DNA from: Planctomycetota bacterium
Lineage (GTDB): Bacteria > Planctomycetota > UBA8742 > SKZP01 > JAIOTL01
Direction of reading: 5' to 3'
DNA length: 5,882 bases
Assembly: GCA_021106775.1 (NCBI GenBank)
Contig: JAIOTL010000221.1
Coordinates: 1-5,882, forward strand
The first letter of the stretch is position 1. Every line of letters begins with the position of its first letter. A model generated the notes under the pieces. The model ran no database searches. It was not told where the DNA came from and saw nothing but the letters and a program-made list of their open reading frames with translations. The position numbers were made by a program, and so were the translations under genes. Shown here piece by piece: positions 5,730 through 5,882 of this stretch.

Positions 5730-5882
5730 CTAGGCAGTGTTTGAAAAATAGTTACGATTGAATTTTATCAGATTTGCGTGAGATTCGGAATTTCTAATTG
5801 AAGAACGCCGCAGGTGAAGCCAAAGCTTCATTGAGGACGTTTTGAGTGAGGAAATTTTGAAGATTGCATGAAGCTGGTAAAA
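5730..5882. mobile_element. MITE-like element, second copy cut by the window edge
   Basis: This copy begins with CTAG (5730-5733) and the terminal repeat GCAGTGTTTGAAAA (5734-5747). It aligns without gaps to 1788-1936 at 145 of 149 positions, in the same orientation. The four differences are single substitutions. The last 27 bp and the right terminal repeat fall outside the window. The high identity suggests recent movement or gene conversion. It lies 396 bp upstream of the kinase start, so with the first copy it brackets the two-component operon. Confidence 0.8.

Overview
The window looks like a chromosomal segment of an uncultivated, moderately AT-rich Gram-negative-type bacterium. The clues are a HEAT-repeat protein, a soluble multi-PAS histidine kinase of the HEINNPN type with an NtrC-like partner, and intergenic DNA crowded with short dispersed repeats of kinds often seen in environmental genomes. 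The sequence alone does not fix the phylum.

Layout. (1) Positions 1-1565, plus strand: a HEAT-repeat protein whose 5' end probably lies outside the window. (2) 1566-1969: about 400 bp without a gene. It holds two runs of a 9-bp tandem repeat (CACAGAGAA / CACTAAGAA), a perfect 7-bp-stem hairpin that could terminate minus-strand transcription, and a complete 184-bp MITE-like element bounded by CTAG with 14-bp terminal inverted repeats. (3) 1970-5334, minus strand: a two-gene two-component operon. The histidine kinase (673 aa, distal in coordinates but first in transcription) is followed by a response regulator (448 aa), joined by a 4-bp ATGA stop/start overlap. (4) 5335-5882: the kinase upstream region with a candidate promoter and a 10-bp palindrome, then a GTCATTGCGAGC-type dispersed repeat, an inverted copy of the 9-bp repeat family, and a second copy of the MITE in the same orientation, cut by the window edge (145/149 positions identical to the first).

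How it works together. The kinase is soluble and should sense an internal signal through its N-terminal PAS-like, GAF-like and Cys-containing PAS modules, autophosphorylate at His423 and pass the phosphate to Asp53 of the regulator.

The most unusual point is the regulator. It has the NtrC layout (receiver, AAA+, Fis-like C-terminus) and an intact receiver. Its AAA+ domain keeps a Walker A lysine but has lost the Walker B Asp-Glu (now Asn-Asn), the GAFTGA sigma-54 loop, both arginine-finger positions and the sensor II arginine. The recognition helix of its C-terminal HTH is acidic. It therefore looks like a conserved-frame pseudo-NtrC that probably neither remodels sigma-54 polymerase nor binds DNA in the usual way, and may act as a phosphorylation-controlled scaffold or through another output. 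The operon is also bracketed by two direct copies of the MITE, giving a composite-transposon-like arrangement.
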